This document shows, piece by piece, positions 17,508 to 25,441 of a DNA stretch of 28,741 nucleotides; the first letter of the stretch is position 1, and each line of letters begins with the position of its first letter. The position numbers were made by a program, and so were the translations under genes. Below the pieces are notes generated by a model. It was given only the letters and a program-made list of their open reading frames with translations, was not told the DNA's origin and ran no database searches. This stretch comes from an uncultured Bacteroidales bacterium (GTDB taxonomy: Bacteria > Bacteroidota > Bacteroidia > Bacteroidales > Muribaculaceae). The DNA lies in contig CASBHZ010000038.1 of assembly GCA_949123685.1 (NCBI GenBank), positions 1 through 28,741 on the forward strand, given 5' to 3'.

Positions 17508-17572
17508 GATCCGAGACGTGTAGTGCGGATCGTGATTACTAAAGAAAAAATTACTAAACCCTAAATGGGTTT
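17508..17572 (+). promoter_or_regulatory. Structured gdhA leader with two hairpins
   Basis: Hairpin 1 pairs GATCCG (17508-17513) with CGGATC (17526-17531) around 12 bases. Hairpin 2 pairs TAAACCC (17555-17561) with GGGTTTA (17567-17573) around 5 bases. Hairpin 2 contains an upstream ATG at 17565, in frame with gdhA. No known riboswitch class is recognised. It may affect translation or mRNA stability. Confidence 0.35.
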
Positions 17573-17603
17573 AAAATCTAACCATAAGTCTAAAAAGGTT
17601 ATC

Positions 17604-18941
17604 ATGAACATTAATGAAATCATGGCCAATCTTGAGGCCAAACACCCCGGTGAGAAAGAGTATCTTCAGGCAGTAAGGGAAGTCCTCCTTTCAGTTGAAG
17701 ACGTTTACAACCAGCATCCGGAATTTGAGAAAGCGAAGATTATCGAAAGAATGGTCGAGCCGGACCGCATCTTCACATTCCGTGTATCATGGGTTGATGA
17801 CAAGGGTGAAGTTCAGAACAATATCGGCTATCGCGTTCAATTCAACAACGCTATCGGTCCCTATAAGGGAGGTATCCGCTTCCACGCTTCCGTAAATCTT
17901 TCTATCCTTAAGTTCCTCGGTTTCGAGCAGACATTTAAGAATGCTCTTACAACTCTTCCGATGGGTGGTGGCAAAGGTGGTTCAGACTTTAGCCCCCGTG
18001 GCAAGAGCGATGCAGAGATCATGCGTTTCTGCCAGGCATTTATTCTTGAGCTATGGCGCAACCTCGGTCCCGACCGCGATGTTCCTGCAGGTGATATCGG
18101 CGTAGGCGGACGCGAAGTTGGTTATATGTACGGTATGTATAAGAAACTCGCCCGTGAGAACACCGGTACATTCACCGGTAAGGGCCTCTCGTTCGGTGGT
18201 AGCCGCATCCGTCCGGAGGCTACCGGTTTCGGTGCCCTCTATTATACTGTACAGATGCTTGCAGACCTTGGCACTGATATCAAAGATAAGACTATCGCTA
18301 TCTCAGGCTTCGGTAATGTGGCATGGGGTGCTGCAACAAAAGCTACTCAACTTGGCGGTAAAGTCGTTACTATCTCCGGTCCTGACGGATATATCTACGA
18401 TCCCGCAGGTCTCAACGAAGAGAAGATCGCATACATGCTTGAACTTCGTGCATCCGGCAACGATATCGTAGCTCCTTATGCCGATAAATTCCCCGGTTCA
18501 ACATTCTTCGCAGGCAAGAAACCTTGGGAGCAGAAAGTGGATATCGCACTTCCTTGCGCCACTCAGAACGAGCTTAACGGAGAAGATGCCAAGAAGCTTG
18601 TTGCAAACAATGTTCTTCTTGTTGCAGAGGTATCTAACATGGGTTGCACTCCAGAGGCTATCGACACATTCATTGAGAATAAGATTCCTTATGGCCCAGG
18701 CAAGGCTGTCAACGCAGGTGGCGTAGCAGTTTCAGGTCTTGAGATGACACAGGATGCTGAGCACATCCAGTGGACTGAAGCTCAGGTTGACGAGAAACTT
18801 CACCAGATCATGCATGACATCCATGAAGCATGCGTTGAGCACGGCAAGCAGGCAGACGGCTATATCAACTATATGAAGGGTGCCAATATCGCAGGCTTCC
18901 TTAAGGTTGCAGACGCCATGATGGCGCAGGGCATCATCTAA
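17604..18941 (+). CDS. gdhA: NADP-type glutamate dehydrogenase
   Basis: 445 aa from ATG at 17604, which equals the usual length of hexameric NADP-GDH. An in-frame ATG at 17565 would add 13 atypical residues lying in a leader hairpin. The substrate-binding and catalytic region is PMGGGKGGSDFSPRGKSD, followed by DVPAGDIGVGGREVGYMYG. The dinucleotide-binding motif is SGFGNVAWGAA. The enzyme joins ammonium to 2-oxoglutarate to make glutamate and is a main nitrogen entry point in Bacteroidales. It has its own promoter and terminator, so it is probably a single-gene unit. Confidence 0.95.
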   Translation: MNINEIMANLEAKHPGEKEYLQAVREVLLSVEDVYNQHPEFEKAKIIERMVEPDRIFTFRVSWVDDKGEVQNNIGYRVQFNNAIGPYKGGIRFHASVNLSILKFLGFEQTFKNALTTLPMGGGKGGSDFSPRGKSDAEIMRFCQAFILELWRNLGPDRDVPAGDIGVGGREVGYMYGMYKKLARENTGTFTGKGLSFGGSRIRPEATGFGALYYTVQMLADLGTDIKDKTIAISGFGNVAWGAATKATQLGGKVVTISGPDGYIYDPAGLNEEKIAYMLELRASGNDIVAPYADKFPGSTFFAGKKPWEQKVDIALPCATQNELNGEDAKKLVANNVLLVAEVSNMGCTPEAIDTFIENKIPYGPGKAVNAGGVAVSGLEMTQDAEHIQWTEAQVDEKLHQIMHDIHEACVEHGKQADGYINYMKGANIAGFLKVADAMMAQGII

Positions 18942-18972
18942 TAGGATCCACCCAACCTAACTTATAATTTTC

Positions 18973-19005
18973 AGGGACACTCCATCATATGGTGTGTCCC
19001 TTTGT
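18973..19005. terminator. Intrinsic terminator between gdhA and the Fur-family gene
   Basis: AGGGACAC (18973-18980) pairs with GTGTCCCT (18994-19001). The stem continues inside, after one mismatch, with CCAT and ATGG. A T-rich stretch (TTTGTTAT) follows on the plus strand. The two flanking genes converge, so it may serve both. Confidence 0.85.
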
Positions 19006-19031
19006 TATATTCAGAATATCAAGGTTAAGGA

Positions 19032-19448
19032 TTAACTGCATTTGGGGCAGGTGCCGGTGATGATATAGGTGGCGGAGGTGGGTGTGAAGCCTATGGGAAG
19101 GTCGATTGCCGGAATGGGGACGGAAGGAAGACAGATGGTCTTGCCACAAGATGTGCAGTGGAAATGCGCATGGAGATCATCGTGATCGTCTGCATGTGAG
19201 TGGTCGGCACGGCACATCTCATATTTTGCGGAGCCGCTTCCGTCTTCAATGATATGCACAAGCCCTTTTTCTGTGAATAATGCCAGCGCACGGGTGATTG
19301 ACGAGCGGTCAACAGTGTCAAGACGGGTCTCTATGTCAAGAGCGGATATAGGATGCGTGGTATTGTCGAGAACAGACAATATCAAGTTGCGTACAGCCGT
19401 AGGGCGCACACCGTGGAATTTCATTTTATCATCAAGAGACATATCCAT
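19032..19448 (-). CDS. Fur-family metal-responsive transcriptional regulator
   Basis: 138-aa Fur-superfamily protein with an N-terminal winged helix (RPTAVRNLILSVLD, DRSSITRALALFTEKGLVHII) and a C-terminal dimerisation domain. The two CxxC pairs of a structural zinc site are at Cys98/Cys101 and Cys134/Cys137. The His/Asp-rich stretch at about 82-97 (DHSHADDHDDLHAHFH) is a likely sensory metal site. Whether it is Fur, Zur or another subtype cannot be settled from sequence, but it follows the Zn/Cd-type ATPase gene by 28 bp in the same orientation, so control of zinc or cadmium efflux is the simplest reading. A 15-bp 7-1-7 palindrome sits at the promoter of this pair. Confidence 0.88.
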   Translation of the reverse strand: MDMSLDDKMKFHGVRPTAVRNLILSVLDNTTHPISALDIETRLDTVDRSSITRALALFTEKGLVHIIEDGSGSAKYEMCRADHSHADDHDDLHAHFHCTSCGKTICLPSVPIPAIDLPIGFTPTSATYIITGTCPKCS

Positions 19449-19476
19449 CTATATTATAAACGCAAAACAACTGATT

Positions 19477-21432
19477 TTATTTGCGGAGGCGGAGGAGTGT
19501 CCATGTGATGGTGAGGAGTGTTACCCCGGTGTCGGCAAAGACTGCCGCCCAAAGTGAGGCTATGCCGAATGCACCAAGTGTCATGACCAATGCTTTCACC
19601 CCTATGGCAAACGATATGTTCTGCATGACAACATGTCGCACTTTCCTTGCAAGTGTTATCGCTTCCGGTATTTTTTTCAAATCATCGCCTGCTATCACAA
19701 CATCGCTGCTTTCCATGGCGACATCTGTGCCAAGCGTTCCCATGGCTATTCCTACATTGGCTGCCGCGATTGCCGGTGCATCGTTGATTCCGTCGCCTAC
19801 AAATGCAACCTTTCTGGCGTTTTTGACCAGGGCGGAAACCTTATCTTTCTTATCGGCTGGAAGTAACGATGCTTGGAAAGAGTCGGCTCCTATTGCTTTA
19901 GCTATCCTTTTCACAGCCTCTTCGCGATCACCGGAGAGTATTTCAACAGATCTTACGCCAAGTTCGTGCAAACGGCGAACCATGTCTGCCGCCTCCGGTT
20001 TAATGGTGTCAAGAAGATATATTGAACCAATATATTTGCCATCCTCTGCAACGCAAATTTCCGAAGCGTCCGATTCGGTCGGTGGTGTCTCTATGTTAAG
20101 ACGGCTCATTAGGTTTCTTGATCCTACGGCTATTTCTTTTCCATTTATATTGCCGGTGATTCCATGAGAAACAGTTCTCACTTCCGATGCTTTCATTATG
20201 CTTAGCCTGTTGTCAGCAGCATAAGAGACTATGGCTTCTGCAAGAGGATGATTTGATTCGGCATCAAGCGAGGCGGCGGTCTTGATCACATATGCCTTGT
20301 CTATGCCTTGTGCCGGGGATATTGCGGAAACATGGAATTTCCCGGTTGTCAGAGTTCCTGTCTTATCGAAAATGACGGTATCTATATCTCTCATACCGTC
20401 TACAAATTTTGAACCTTTAAACAGCAGTCCGCGACGCGATGCGTTTCCGAGTGATGCGAAATAGCTTAAAGGTATGCTGACTACCAATGCACAGGGACAT
20501 GAGCACACAAGGAATACGAGCGAGCGACGCAACCACTTCATCCATTCAAACGCATTGCCATTAGCAGCATTGACAATCCAAGGAATGCAGAATACCAAAA
20601 GGGCAAGGATGAAGACTACCGGAGTATACCATTTGGTTATTCTGCGTAGTAGATTCTCTGTTGGTGATTTTGTTGCCTGTGCATCCTCTATCATCTTCAT
20701 GATACGGCTCATGGAGGAATCGGAGAAATGTCTAAGCGTCTTTACCTCGATTGCCCGGTCAACCGGTATCATGCCCGATGCGATTTCGTCTCCGGGTTTA
20801 TATGTGCGTGGCACAGACTCACCTGTGATTGCGGAGGTGTCAAATTCTATATCATGGTTTCCCAAGAGGACGGCGTCTATTGCCACCCTTTCACCCGGTT
20901 TGACTACGAGTATTGATCCGGGTTGAAGATTGTCGGGACTTACTTTGCGTAGCGTCCCGTTTTCCTTAACCGTAGCTTCATCTGGGAGTTTTCCCAAGAG
21001 TGCCTTTATCCTTCGTTTTACATCTCCGGACGCCGTGCTTTCCATTTTTTCTCCAAAAGAATAGAATAGGAGCACGGCTACACCTTCCGGATATTCTCCT
21101 ATTATGAACGCGCCTGCAGCAGCGGCTACCATCAGCGAAAACTCATTCATCACACTTCCTTTCATCCATGATTCAATCATTTCTCGCAATATAGGGAAGC
21201 CTACAGGAATCAATGCCAGGAAATATAATGTAATGTCCAGTATCGTGGCATTTATTCCCCATGAATTTCCTATTCTTGAAAGTGCCCCGGAATGATGGGC
21301 AATGAGTGTGACAATAAGGATAATGGCTGATAATATTTCAGCTCTGTATGTTGAAAAAACTCCTTGTTTTTCATCGTGGGAATGCCTATGGCAAGAGCAA
21401 TCCGTGTGTTTTTCGTTACAATGTCCGCACAT
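19477..21432 (-). CDS. P1B-type heavy-metal ATPase, Zn/Cd exporter type
   Basis: 651 aa. A short Cys/His-rich N-terminus (CGHCNEKHTDCSCHRHSHD) replaces the usual HMA metal-binding domain. Membrane segments carry the CPC motif at 312-314. The actuator loop has TGES at 203-206 and the phosphorylation site is DKTGT with Asp356. The nucleotide domain has the SNHPLAEAIV His-Pro motif, and the hinge motif is GDGINDAPAIAAA. The last two membrane segments contain the Lys (GVKALVMT) and Asp-Gly (FADTGVTLL) residues typical of the Zn/Cd/Pb class (ZntA/CadA). It pumps divalent soft metals out of the cytoplasm. It heads a two-gene operon with the Fur-family regulator. Confidence 0.9.
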   Translation of the reverse strand: MCGHCNEKHTDCSCHRHSHDEKQGVFSTYRAEILSAIILIVTLIAHHSGALSRIGNSWGINATILDITLYFLALIPVGFPILREMIESWMKGSVMNEFSLMVAAAAGAFIIGEYPEGVAVLLFYSFGEKMESTASGDVKRRIKALLGKLPDEATVKENGTLRKVSPDNLQPGSILVVKPGERVAIDAVLLGNHDIEFDTSAITGESVPRTYKPGDEIASGMIPVDRAIEVKTLRHFSDSSMSRIMKMIEDAQATKSPTENLLRRITKWYTPVVFILALLVFCIPWIVNAANGNAFEWMKWLRRSLVFLVCSCPCALVVSIPLSYFASLGNASRRGLLFKGSKFVDGMRDIDTVIFDKTGTLTTGKFHVSAISPAQGIDKAYVIKTAASLDAESNHPLAEAIVSYAADNRLSIMKASEVRTVSHGITGNINGKEIAVGSRNLMSRLNIETPPTESDASEICVAEDGKYIGSIYLLDTIKPEAADMVRRLHELGVRSVEILSGDREEAVKRIAKAIGADSFQASLLPADKKDKVSALVKNARKVAFVGDGINDAPAIAAANVGIAMGTLGTDVAMESSDVVIAGDDLKKIPEAITLARKVRHVVMQNISFAIGVKALVMTLGAFGIASLWAAVFADTGVTLLTITWTLLRLRK

Positions 21433-21478
21433 AAATTCAGAAGCATTTAAATAACAAGTAATAATCTGCTTGTACCTG

Positions 21479-21486
21479 CAAAATTA
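21479..21486 (-). promoter_or_regulatory. Promoter -7 box of the ATPase-regulator operon
   Basis: On the minus strand this reads TAATTTTG, matching TAnnTTTG. Transcription would start near 21472, about 40 bases before the ATPase ATG at 21432. The -33 position falls inside or next to the palindrome at 21499-21513, so a bound regulator would block or remodel the promoter. Confidence 0.5.
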
Positions 21487-21498
21487 TATAACAGACGG

Positions 21499-21513
21499 TG
21501 CACATTATGTGCA
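21499..21513. promoter_or_regulatory. 15-bp 7-1-7 palindrome, candidate Fur-family operator
   Basis: TGCACATTATGTGCA is a perfect palindrome of two 7-bp halves around one base. This 7-1-7 form is known for operators of the Fur superfamily. It lies at the -33 region of the ATPase-fur operon and also close after the stop-side end of the thioesterase gene. Autoregulation by the downstream Fur-family protein is inferred. Confidence 0.6.
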
Positions 21514-21531
21514 AAAATAGTGTTTGCTTTG

Positions 21532-22314
21532 TTAGCTGCGTGACTGAAGGGAAATGCGTGCAAAGATTACAGGTCTGTCTGTCTTGTGAGAATAGAGGGA
21601 ATAAGCGGAATCAAATTCCGATGAGTTGTGCCTGAATATAGTGACTGTATCACCAAAGCTCCCTTCATGTAGGAACGAAAGTTCAATGCGTTTTACAAAA
21701 CATCTGTCAAACTCTTCAAGGGAATATTGATTGAGTAGGATTGTTATATACCTTACGGTATTGACGTGCCTGTAAAAATCGATATCGTTATATTTGAAAG
21801 TATATTCCGTGTCTGGTACTGTCGCTTTGAGTGCTTTTGACGGTACATTGTCAGGATCTGTATTAAACGGTTTTATTTCCACATGTTTTGTCTGAGGGGA
21901 AATGGGACATTCGTGTTCCGATATCGCCCCTTCCGGAAGATTGAGATGTGAAAGCCCGAAATTGTCGTGGGTTTTCATGTCGAGAACCATCCACACGGTC
22001 CGTGCATATCCCAATATGTTGCCTTGCTCATCTTCAATGGAAAAATCTCTGGTTGAGAAATGGCGGTTCCAGTTCTCTACCCATGTCTTTATTGAATAGG
22101 AGGTGTTGCATTTGGGATACTGCTCCATTTCAATGGTGAGGCGGGAAAGAACCCACCCTGCGCCAAGATGAGCCATAGCCGGGTTGCCTATGCCCAACAT
22201 GTTGGCATGGGCGGTTGCAATCTCGATTATGTTGCCAACGAGTATGTTTACCGCAAGTTCTCCTTCGGGGTTCGATTCGTTTGCGGAGTTGAAGAATTTT
22301 TGAGAGTAGGTCAT
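21532..22314 (-). CDS. Acyl-ACP thioesterase
   Basis: 260-aa double-hotdog thioesterase of the FatA/FatB-like family (acyl-ACP thioesterase). It frees fatty acids from acyl carrier protein in the cytoplasm. The first hotdog has NMLGIGNPAMAHLGAGWVLSRL and the second has YNDIDFYRHVNTVRYI at 175-190. In plant FatB the second motif reads D-x-N-x-H-V-N-N; here the Asp (179) and His (183) remain but the Asn position is Tyr181. The C-terminus (HKTDRPVIFARISL) is typical. It lies 109 bp after the HAD gene, with a G-run tract in that gap, and 99 bp before the ATPase promoter. Confidence 0.85.
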   Translation of the reverse strand: MTYSQKFFNSANESNPEGELAVNILVGNIIEIATAHANMLGIGNPAMAHLGAGWVLSRLTIEMEQYPKCNTSYSIKTWVENWNRHFSTRDFSIEDEQGNILGYARTVWMVLDMKTHDNFGLSHLNLPEGAISEHECPISPQTKHVEIKPFNTDPDNVPSKALKATVPDTEYTFKYNDIDFYRHVNTVRYITILLNQYSLEEFDRCFVKRIELSFLHEGSFGDTVTIFRHNSSEFDSAYSLYSHKTDRPVIFARISLQSRS

Positions 22315-22423
22315 GGGGTGTGTTTTTGGGGTGTGATGGGGTGGGGGATTATGGGGCGTAATGGGGTGGAATGGGGTGAGGTGGGGTGTATGGGGGATAA
22401 TGGGGATAATGGGGAGGGATGGG
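22315..22423. repeat. G-run tract with about 10-bp periodicity
   Basis: The 109-bp gap between the HAD gene stop and the thioesterase start is a low-complexity tract. The plus strand carries eleven runs of four or more G, several spaced 9-10 bases apart (for example at 22353, 22363, 22373, 22383, 22392, 22402, 22411), with TGGGGATAA repeated in tandem. Transcripts of this operon would be C-rich here. The plus strand could form G-quadruplexes. Confidence 0.8.
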
Positions 22424-23071
22424 TTAGATGCCGGCGATGGTCAGGATCTCTGCGGGATCAGATACGATATTGTCGGCATATGCTCCGCGAAGTTCCGATA
22501 CGGGACGGAATCCCCACGTCACACCTACGGAGTCTATGCATGCCCTCCTTGCAGTCTCCATATCCACGGCAGAATCACCCACATAGAGTATGTCGGCTTT
22601 AGGTGTGGGGTATTTGTTAAGGATGGCAAACACTACTGACGGGTCCGGCTTCACCGGACGATCGTCTGTTTGTCCCATTATTGCAACAAACGGTATGTCC
22701 GGGAAGAAATATGGGATGATACGGTCAACAGCTGCCTGATACTTGTTTGTTGCAACTGCAATTGCCACTCCGTTCTCATGCAGTTTCTTAAGAAGTTCCG
22801 GTATGCCGGGGTAAGGCTGGGTGTGATCCGTGGAATGCAGGTCGTAATATTCCCTGAATAATGCCAGAAGCTGATCTACGGTTTCGGGATCGGCATCAGG
22901 TTCGGCTCGCTCTATGAGTTTTCGCACGCCATTTCCCACCATGTAATTATATGTGGCAAGGGCATGTTGCGAGTAACCCATTGTGCGCAATGCATGGTTG
23001 CATGCGTCGCCAAGATCTGCGATTGTGTTCAATAGAGTGCCGTCAAGGTCAAATATAACTAATTTTTTCAT
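22424..23071 (-). CDS. gph: HAD-family phosphatase, phosphoglycolate phosphatase-like
   Basis: 215 aa from ATG at 23071, which follows the tamL stop by 2 bp; the open frame extends further upstream inside tamL, but those residues are not family-like. HAD motif I is FDLDGTLLN with Asp8 and Asp10. A Lys in the KPDPSV stretch and the late motif DILYVGDSAVDMETA complete the HAD active site. The cap is helical, as in Gph proteins. Phosphoglycolate is the assumed substrate; other small phosphate esters are possible. It is translationally coupled to tamL. Confidence 0.85.
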   Translation of the reverse strand: MKKLVIFDLDGTLLNTIADLGDACNHALRTMGYSQHALATYNYMVGNGVRKLIERAEPDADPETVDQLLALFREYYDLHSTDHTQPYPGIPELLKKLHENGVAIAVATNKYQAAVDRIIPYFFPDIPFVAIMGQTDDRPVKPDPSVVFAILNKYPTPKADILYVGDSAVDMETARRACIDSVGVTWGFRPVSELRGAYADNIVSDPAEILTIAGI

Positions 23072-23073
23072 AA

Positions 23074-25428
23074 TTAAAACGGATATCCGATTGAGAAATG
23101 GAATGAGTGGTCGCGATGCCAGTCCGGATGAATCAATGGCCATGGTTCTTGCCCCATTGCGGGATTATGTGCCTTCATGCCCATGTCAAAGCGGAGCAGG
23201 AAGTAGTTGAAATCAAGACGTAGCCCGACACCATATGCGGCAGCTATCTCTTTATAAAACGAATTAAACTTGAACATTCCTCCCGGTTGGTTCTGATAAT
23301 TGTGAATTGTCCATATATTTCCCGCATCCACGAAAAGTGCCCCCTCCAATATCCAGAACAATTTTGCGCGATATTCTACACTAAGGTCAAGGCGTATGTC
23401 ACCACATTGGTTGATGAAGTCACTGACCGAGTTGCTGCCGGGGAAACGACCCGGTCCGAGGGTTCGGACATCCCATCCCCTGACTCCGTTGGCACCACCT
23501 CCGTAGAATCTTTTTTCGAAAGGTAGTACTGCCGAATTACCATACGGGATTCCCACTCCGGCACCGAAACGGCATGCAATCGAATTGCGGGTGTCAAAGA
23601 TATGAAGGAATGAAAAGTCTCCGTCCACTTTTGCGTATTGGGAATAATGGATTCCGAATACTTTATATGGCTGCTGCCGGAAATTGGAACGATGGTTGAA
23701 GATACTGCTCAAAGCGAAGAGGAAGTTGCCGGCAACTTCGGCATTCACACGGATCGTGTATATATTTTGTTGCAGTGAGCGTGTCCAGGGTGTCTGTTGC
23801 TTCTTGTTGGAGTGATAGAAACTATATCCCAGCCTCATTATAAAGTGATCTTCATAGCTATATCTCAAAAGTGGGTTGTCGGGCGCTATCTCGTTCAGAA
23901 AATCGTTTGTGCTTTCCGGCAGATACACATAGTTTATGTCTATAGGTGTGAACGTGTGTCTGTTGCGGTTGAAACGCTCTGACCATTTATAGTTCCATCC
24001 GGCGGTGGATATGATGCGTGTGTATTCGGGACGCTCCTGATAATTCATCGAAACGTTAAATTCTGTTGTTGCCTTTATGCGTCGCTTGAAACTCTCCCTA
24101 AGCAAAGGAGCCTTGAATTTCGGGAAGTTTATGCCAACTTCCGCACCAAGTTCAAGATAACGGTCGTGTATAAGTCCGCTCAGGTTGCCACTGAGTGATT
24201 CATATGCACCGCGTAGCTTTGTTGTCAAAGTTTCCGAACCCTTGGCAAGATTGCGGTGAGAGTAGCTTATACCCACAGCAACACCGAGGTCTCCCTCTGA
24301 ATTGGTTCCTTCAAGTTCTGCTGAGAAGCTTTGGCTTTTGCCTCTTGTCAACAGTATGTAGGCATCAAGAAGACCGAAATCACCCAATGATCCTGCCGGG
24401 GAGAAGCGGATGTTGATGAATTTGAGTATCGGCAACCTGCCTAATGCAGAATACGTATTGTTTACATCATGCAGGCTATATGTCTCGCCGCTGCGAATGA
24501 AGCAGTTGTCGTATAACACGCACGGACGAAGATAGTGCTTTTGTCCGTACAATATGGTTATGTCTTTATATTTGACGGTGTCTACTGCCTGATAACGGCG
24601 GAAATCTTCAGTCACGCCGGGGTCGTAGTCCATTATATAATAAACGTTTCTTACTATATATTCTTTATGGGTGTCGATCAAGTGGTTGGGAGAATCCGAC
24701 GGATATGCAGGTTTCACTGTCATTGTCAGATCCACGTCATGTGAATTTTCAGTCGTATCTGCATTGAATGTTATAAATTCCTTTCCGAAAGCATAATACC
24801 CGTGATTTCGAAGGCGGGTGGTGATATGGTCACGTTGGGTTTCAAGGAGGGATATGTCGAGAGGATCACCCGGACGGATAGAAAAATGAAGAGAATCCTT
24901 CATTATTATTTTCCGTAGGGTGTCGTTGGGAAACTTATAGCTTATTGAGCGCACCATATGAGGAGTTCCCGCCGTGAGGTCGTACTCCACCTTCATTTTG
25001 CGCTTTTTATGGTTGGCAATAGTGTCTACGGAGACTGATGCGTCAAGAAATCCGGCATTTGCCATTGCCTTGCGTAATTGTTCTGCATCTGTCGATGTCG
25101 CAGACGGGTCGAAAACCACCGGTGGTTCACCAAGTTTTCGGATCCATCGGTTCCACCATTTTGTGGAATCGTTACCGCTCATGTTGTAGATTCCGAGGCG
25201 GAATTTTGTTGACCAGAGCATCTTGTGATTCGGCTGCATCCTTACGTAAGACATCAATTGTTGCTCGTCGAGTCGCCCGGTCGAGTCGTTCAGGTTGATC
25301 TTCACGTCATCAAGAAGATATTTTCCGGAAGGCACGTGCCGTGCGGATGAACATCCTGCAAGCCAAGAGCTGACGATGAATGTCACCGACAAAAGGTATA
25401 TGCCGTATTTTGTATTAGATATCTTCAC
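23074..25428 (-). CDS. tamL: TamL, lipoprotein of the BamA/TamA Omp85 family
   Basis: 784 aa from GTG at 25428; the open frame extends to TTG 25467 but overlaps the AmpG-like gene stop at 25439 and lacks a signal-like start. From GTG the N-terminus is a lipoprotein signal with lipobox LAGC (Cys26). POTRA-like segments follow (about 40-330). The C-terminal half is an Omp85 barrel with the motif YGGGANGVRGWDVRTLGPG and a final strand HSFHFSIGYPF ending in Phe. TamL is the Bacteroidetes lipoprotein form of TamA, thought to assist outer-membrane assembly or lipid transport with TamB. No tamB gene is in the window. Confidence 0.85.
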   Translation of the reverse strand: MKISNTKYGIYLLSVTFIVSSWLAGCSSARHVPSGKYLLDDVKINLNDSTGRLDEQQLMSYVRMQPNHKMLWSTKFRLGIYNMSGNDSTKWWNRWIRKLGEPPVVFDPSATSTDAEQLRKAMANAGFLDASVSVDTIANHKKRKMKVEYDLTAGTPHMVRSISYKFPNDTLRKIIMKDSLHFSIRPGDPLDISLLETQRDHITTRLRNHGYYAFGKEFITFNADTTENSHDVDLTMTVKPAYPSDSPNHLIDTHKEYIVRNVYYIMDYDPGVTEDFRRYQAVDTVKYKDITILYGQKHYLRPCVLYDNCFIRSGETYSLHDVNNTYSALGRLPILKFINIRFSPAGSLGDFGLLDAYILLTRGKSQSFSAELEGTNSEGDLGVAVGISYSHRNLAKGSETLTTKLRGAYESLSGNLSGLIHDRYLELGAEVGINFPKFKAPLLRESFKRRIKATTEFNVSMNYQERPEYTRIISTAGWNYKWSERFNRNRHTFTPIDINYVYLPESTNDFLNEIAPDNPLLRYSYEDHFIMRLGYSFYHSNKKQQTPWTRSLQQNIYTIRVNAEVAGNFLFALSSIFNHRSNFRQQPYKVFGIHYSQYAKVDGDFSFLHIFDTRNSIACRFGAGVGIPYGNSAVLPFEKRFYGGGANGVRGWDVRTLGPGRFPGSNSVSDFINQCGDIRLDLSVEYRAKLFWILEGALFVDAGNIWTIHNYQNQPGGMFKFNSFYKEIAAAYGVGLRLDFNYFLLRFDMGMKAHNPAMGQEPWPLIHPDWHRDHSFHFSIGYPF

Positions 25429-25433
25429 GACTG

Positions 25434-25441
25434 CAAAATTA
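25434..25441 (-). promoter_or_regulatory. Possible -7 box before tamL
   Basis: TAATTTTG on the minus strand matches TAnnTTTG and overlaps the last codons of the AmpG-like gene, only about 6 bp before the GTG. It could give a near-leaderless tamL transcript, but chance is possible in AT-rich sequence. Confidence 0.25.

Noticed and set aside
17565..17603. Upstream ATG start for gdhA
   Set aside because: The added residues are not family-like; ATG 17604 gives the standard 445-aa enzyme.
22168..22639. Plus-strand open frames across the G-run tract
   Set aside because: They arise from low-complexity GGGG repeats and the antisense of real genes, with Gly/Trp/Met-rich translations and no family resemblance.
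23072..23143. N-terminal extension of the HAD phosphatase
   Set aside because: It overlaps the end of tamL and lacks family features; the ATG at 23071 begins directly with the HAD motif I strand.
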